Shown: piece by piece, positions 62,501-64,000 of the stretch
How the letters are laid out: every line of letters starts with the position of its first letter
Numbering within the stretch: position 1 is the stretch's first letter
NCBI GenBank assembly: GCA_964458775.1
Contig: CAYWLQ010000007.1
Coordinates: 5,362-69,361, forward strand
DNA: 64,000 nucleotides
Source of the DNA: CAYWLQ01 sp964458775
GTDB taxonomy: Bacteria > Myxococcota_A > Polyangia > JAAYKL01
Reading direction: 5' to 3'
Translations under genes and position numbers: made by a program
Notes under the pieces: generated by a model
What the model saw: the letters and a program-made list of their open reading frames with translations, nothing else
Told to the model about the DNA's origin: nothing
Databases searched by the model: none

Positions 62501-63749
62501 CATCAAACAACTCGCCGGCCTCTTCCGGAGTTGAACGCCAAGGACAATTAAATATTTTTGTATCCGGATTGGCAAACGGCGGTCCGTAATCGTTATGGCT
62601 TTTGCGAGCATCGGTCAAAGGATCCCACTCTGACTCATCCGTTTCACCTATGTTACAACTGCCGGCCGCAAATTCAAAAACAGAAGTCGGCTGACCGTCA
62701 GAGAACAACAATGCTATTTTGGGACGACAGCGATAGTATGGATCTGTACCGCCCATGTTAAGAGGCAAAACATTAGGCTCTTTTGCAAAATAGTAGCCTG
62801 TGTCATCCAAAAGAGAACCTACTGGCGAACAATACAAAGGCTCAACACTGTTTAAAAGCTTTGCCACTTGAGCATTTGTGCTTTCCGCAGTGGTCCCTAT
62901 TCCAACCATTCCGCCCACAGCTCCTACATATCCTTGACCTTTGCCTCCTCGTCCGCCTGCATTCCAATCATAGCAAATGTCACCTGTTCCGGCGCTGTCA
63001 ACATTATCAATTCCTCCGCAACGCCAATGACGATAATGACCGTAATCCCACCTGGTAGCATGTCGAGTCGAAGCACAGTTTTCCCAACACTTTGGCATAT
63101 TATCCAATGTCATAGCACCAAATCTTACGCTTGAACCGAACGTGTTTAGAATGCCGTTAAGCTGTCTGGGAGAAGCCTCAGGATGCATGTTCAAACAATA
63201 AGTAGAACCGTCTTTTACATAAACATCATCATTATAACATTTGGTCATTTTGTTCACGACGGTAATGTCGGTCGACGAGGCGTCAATGCACTGTCCTTCG
63301 TTCCACATTCCTGCCGGACAACTAAGAGAGCGAAAATGCGGATAACTGACGCCTTGGTATTCGGCAATATTTTCCGGAACGTAGTTTTCTATTCCGTCAT
63401 CTCTTAGAGCATGCAGATCCGGTCGCTGATCGGGCTCATGTACTGCGCACTTGTAATCTGTCAATTTTCCTAAGAATACATCCTGAAGCTTCTGCCACGA
63501 AGTTCTGTCCTTATTGTCCGTTCCGTGAGCTTCACAAGCCAACCTGGACCACTCCCACTGACCGAGCCCCGGCGTTCTGTTAGTGTCATCTCTCCAATCC
63601 ATACTGCCGGAAGTATCGAAAAGAAGCATGACGCCCGGTTCGATCATATCGCGAGCTTGTGTTTCGGCCTTTTTAGAAGCCGCAACAGCACAAACCACAA
63701 TAATGAGGCTGCATAAACGTTTAAGAAAAATTTGAAGATTCGTTTTCAC
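59508..63749 (-). CDS. PilY1/PilC-type pilus-associated adhesin
   Basis: A 1413-residue exported protein. The signal peptide (SLIIVVCAVAASKKAETQ) is followed by a VWA-like domain with DTSGS at 45-49 as metal-ion adhesion site. From about residue 779 a PilY1-type beta-propeller region has FVGTNDGVLHAVD and a later RSMIIGAPSIAQDENS and VLVFGTGQYD. Many Cys suggest disulfides. PilY1 proteins sit at the tip of type IV pili and act in assembly, adhesion and surface sensing. The start is GTG with AGGAGG six bases upstream. The gene upstream ends 11 bases before it. Confidence 0.88.
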   Translation of the reverse strand: MKTNLQIFLKRLCSLIIVVCAVAASKKAETQARDMIEPGVMLLFDTSGSMDWRDDTNRTPGLGQWEWSRLACEAHGTDNKDRTSWQKLQDVFLGKLTDYKCAVHEPDQRPDLHALRDDGIENYVPENIAEYQGVSYPHFRSLSCPAGMWNEGQCIDASSTDITVVNKMTKCYNDDVYVKDGSTYCLNMHPEASPRQLNGILNTFGSSVRFGAMTLDNMPKCWENCASTRHATRWDYGHYRHWRCGGIDNVDSAGTGDICYDWNAGGRGGKGQGYVGAVGGMVGIGTTAESTNAQVAKLLNSVEPLYCSPVGSLLDDTGYYFAKEPNVLPLNMGGTDPYYRCRPKIALLFSDGQPTSVFEFAAGSCNIGETDESEWDPLTDARKSHNDYGPPFANPDTKIFNCPWRSTPEEAGELFDVGNRILKNIDVAECTPPSCWPVLLVVVGFNVPDIDCSINPESCYKYTPEYVPCWNGIAKCEADPEALPGETTYCMMSPRQFLNETACQGWPWNPAEAVNANYGPGGVASRVTTVMPPWLSEENAMCGDASEEGNFICRKLSADIVERALFVETPDQMAEVLDLLLVEMTASAATRTDLVVWNSPSVKGFDLTAEQFEFRTGYVPKSGRAWKGVFTRKDWTCKNRDEDASENVHNIAQMINDQGKENRNILSYYTHSPEYAFALSDLNNTSITKWLDQDAVSGGLKDIKDGEFDDCAFGVGDILNDPDICSGQTLASSIIKEETLSRGLADIYNSTPAVLGPPYDRLNFASYKSYRNDGNASRSPYIFVGTNDGVLHAVDVDQISEAADPKPEKWGFIPKSLLKELRYIYPVPDIVKLGGGGYTLDEKGSSGVYRHLFLMDGPPVARDALLIRKADQFDLELETLAWRAVVFGNSGRNARTHFALDVTKTLKKDSSDLPVLRWEINPDSSLYGNNDDDGKAALDYLGMPVSRSALAYVRESVGNTNEKAVVAAAIIPGGWKANPDPNAADQQQNGNTGVYLLRLADGKVIRYLDPKKEEDICPNSLGLIHEASGSDEVYWDGAQLIGEPVVPHGTRSLNVTTHAFIGDDRGRLWIIDLYDEDPEKWCLNIYFDSLISWHYPYEDCVDSPGDPCSPSSDCVWEDCCRGSEAELPCSFMAQNMKSPRSMIIGAPSIAQDENSKDVLVFGTGQYDELTSWNRNRIFSLTNNTTMEEVQGKVRVVHTPTINWWVGDAIPSTNSFGDLPSSESGIAAETMLSKTESEMASKYVALSDFPRDGDAPEDFWNVGEKLIGRPVVFDETAYFTTYSPLTNRNTTKDACDDFGASRVWALDYKRYDSEAADTDKNFIGKFYTGEKWITFHNYPSELLSGVKVVKRPSCDPNEPPVFELVVQKANPSSNGAQSGGVPGADAVQTMSIPITKPNPRGFVTVRFDSWSIVF

Positions 63750-63760
63750 AGCAGTCCTCC

Positions 63761-64000
63761 TCAGTTAGAACCTATGGAATCCACAGGTCCTATTTTCATG
63801 TGTGAGCGAACAACAGCACTTCCTTTGACAGTGAGCGCATCATTTTCCCCCAGAGACGGCCCATAGCCGTAAGCAGCTTCAGCAGTTACTGTAAAATAAT
63901 ACCAATCATAAGTACTAGCTTCGTCATCACTGGAGAATCCTGGAGGCGGCGGTGCTATTTCCGGCGCGGTCTGATAAAGCTGCACATCAGCATAGCCGTG
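63761..64000 (-). CDS. C-terminus of a gene upstream of the PilY1-like gene (partial)
   Basis: The frame is open to the right edge, so only the last 79 residues are visible (ending VVRSHMKIGPVDSIGSN). They contain ASTYDWYYFTVTAEAAYGYG. The start lies outside the window; an in-frame GTG at 63985 is not a convincing start. Position ahead of PilY1 suggests a minor pilin-like protein such as PilX, but the visible part does not show the pilin N-terminus. Confidence 0.55.
   Translation of the reverse strand, partial: HGYADVQLYQTAPEIAPPPPGFSSDDEASTYDWYYFTVTAEAAYGYGPSLGENDALTVKGSAVVRSHMKIGPVDSIGSN

Overview
The window is a chromosomal segment with roughly 40% GC from a Gram-negative, probably delta-proteobacterial organism. 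Myxococcota or Bradymonadales-like is my best guess, by style rather than by marker phylogeny. The reasons are a Pkn-type Ser/Thr kinase, two soluble hybrid histidine kinases, a PilY1-type adhesin, an outer-membrane porin and a second barrel, signal peptidase II, and about ten lipoproteins. Several lipoproteins carry a low-complexity Asp/Ser/Thr linker after the lipid-anchored Cys. Coding density is high and no rRNA, tRNA, CRISPR array, insertion sequence or phage gene was seen.

Layout. 1-6234 (-): a giant open-ended TPR-type protein. 6576-9447 (+): Ser/Thr kinase and a TPR/membrane protein. 9490-13391: small lipoprotein, NAGPA-like protein and murI. 13439-17245 (-): jelly-roll lipoprotein, YwaF-like membrane protein, membrane-bound alpha/beta hydrolase. 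17450-21326: hybrid kinase, ssb, polysaccharide deacetylase, nucleotidyltransferase. 21421-26042 (-): two lipoproteins, then a pgk-like/tpiA/secG operon. 26462-31171: expansin-like lipoprotein, second hybrid kinase, RNase HI, lytic transglycosylase. 31166-34070 (-): purH-like/purD/Sua5-like/small membrane protein operon. 34252-37853 (+): secreted unknown, porin, single-domain response regulator. 37963-41317 (-): GT39-like membrane protein and a CxxCH beta-propeller lipoprotein. 41611-45051 (+): degenerate glycogen-synthase-like protein, glycyl-tRNA synthetase, SUMF1-like lipoprotein. 45056-47836: Cys-rich lipoprotein, ECF sigma factor with FecR-like partner. 47868-50318 (-): surE/DUF368/apt. 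50527-57237 (+): MoxR/DUF58/transglutaminase/outer-membrane barrel/thioredoxin-fold lipoprotein. 57247-64000 (-): lspA, CAP-domain lipoprotein and a PilY1 locus running off the right edge.

The most unusual signal is that three full-length open frames look like housekeeping enzymes but lack the residues those enzymes need. They are a phosphoglycerate kinase without its 3-phosphoglycerate arginines, a stand-alone and degenerate IMP-cyclohydrolase half of PurH next to an intact purD, and a glycogen-synthase-like protein without the KTGGL loop. Each sits in an operon with intact partners. Other points of interest are an expansin-like lipoprotein, a five-gene MoxR operon ending in a barrel and a thioredoxin-fold lipoprotein, a sigma-factor gene whose only strong Shine-Dalgarno points at an ATT codon, and a 39-bp tandem repeat inserted ahead of a signal peptide. 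All family assignments were made by eye; no database search was run.
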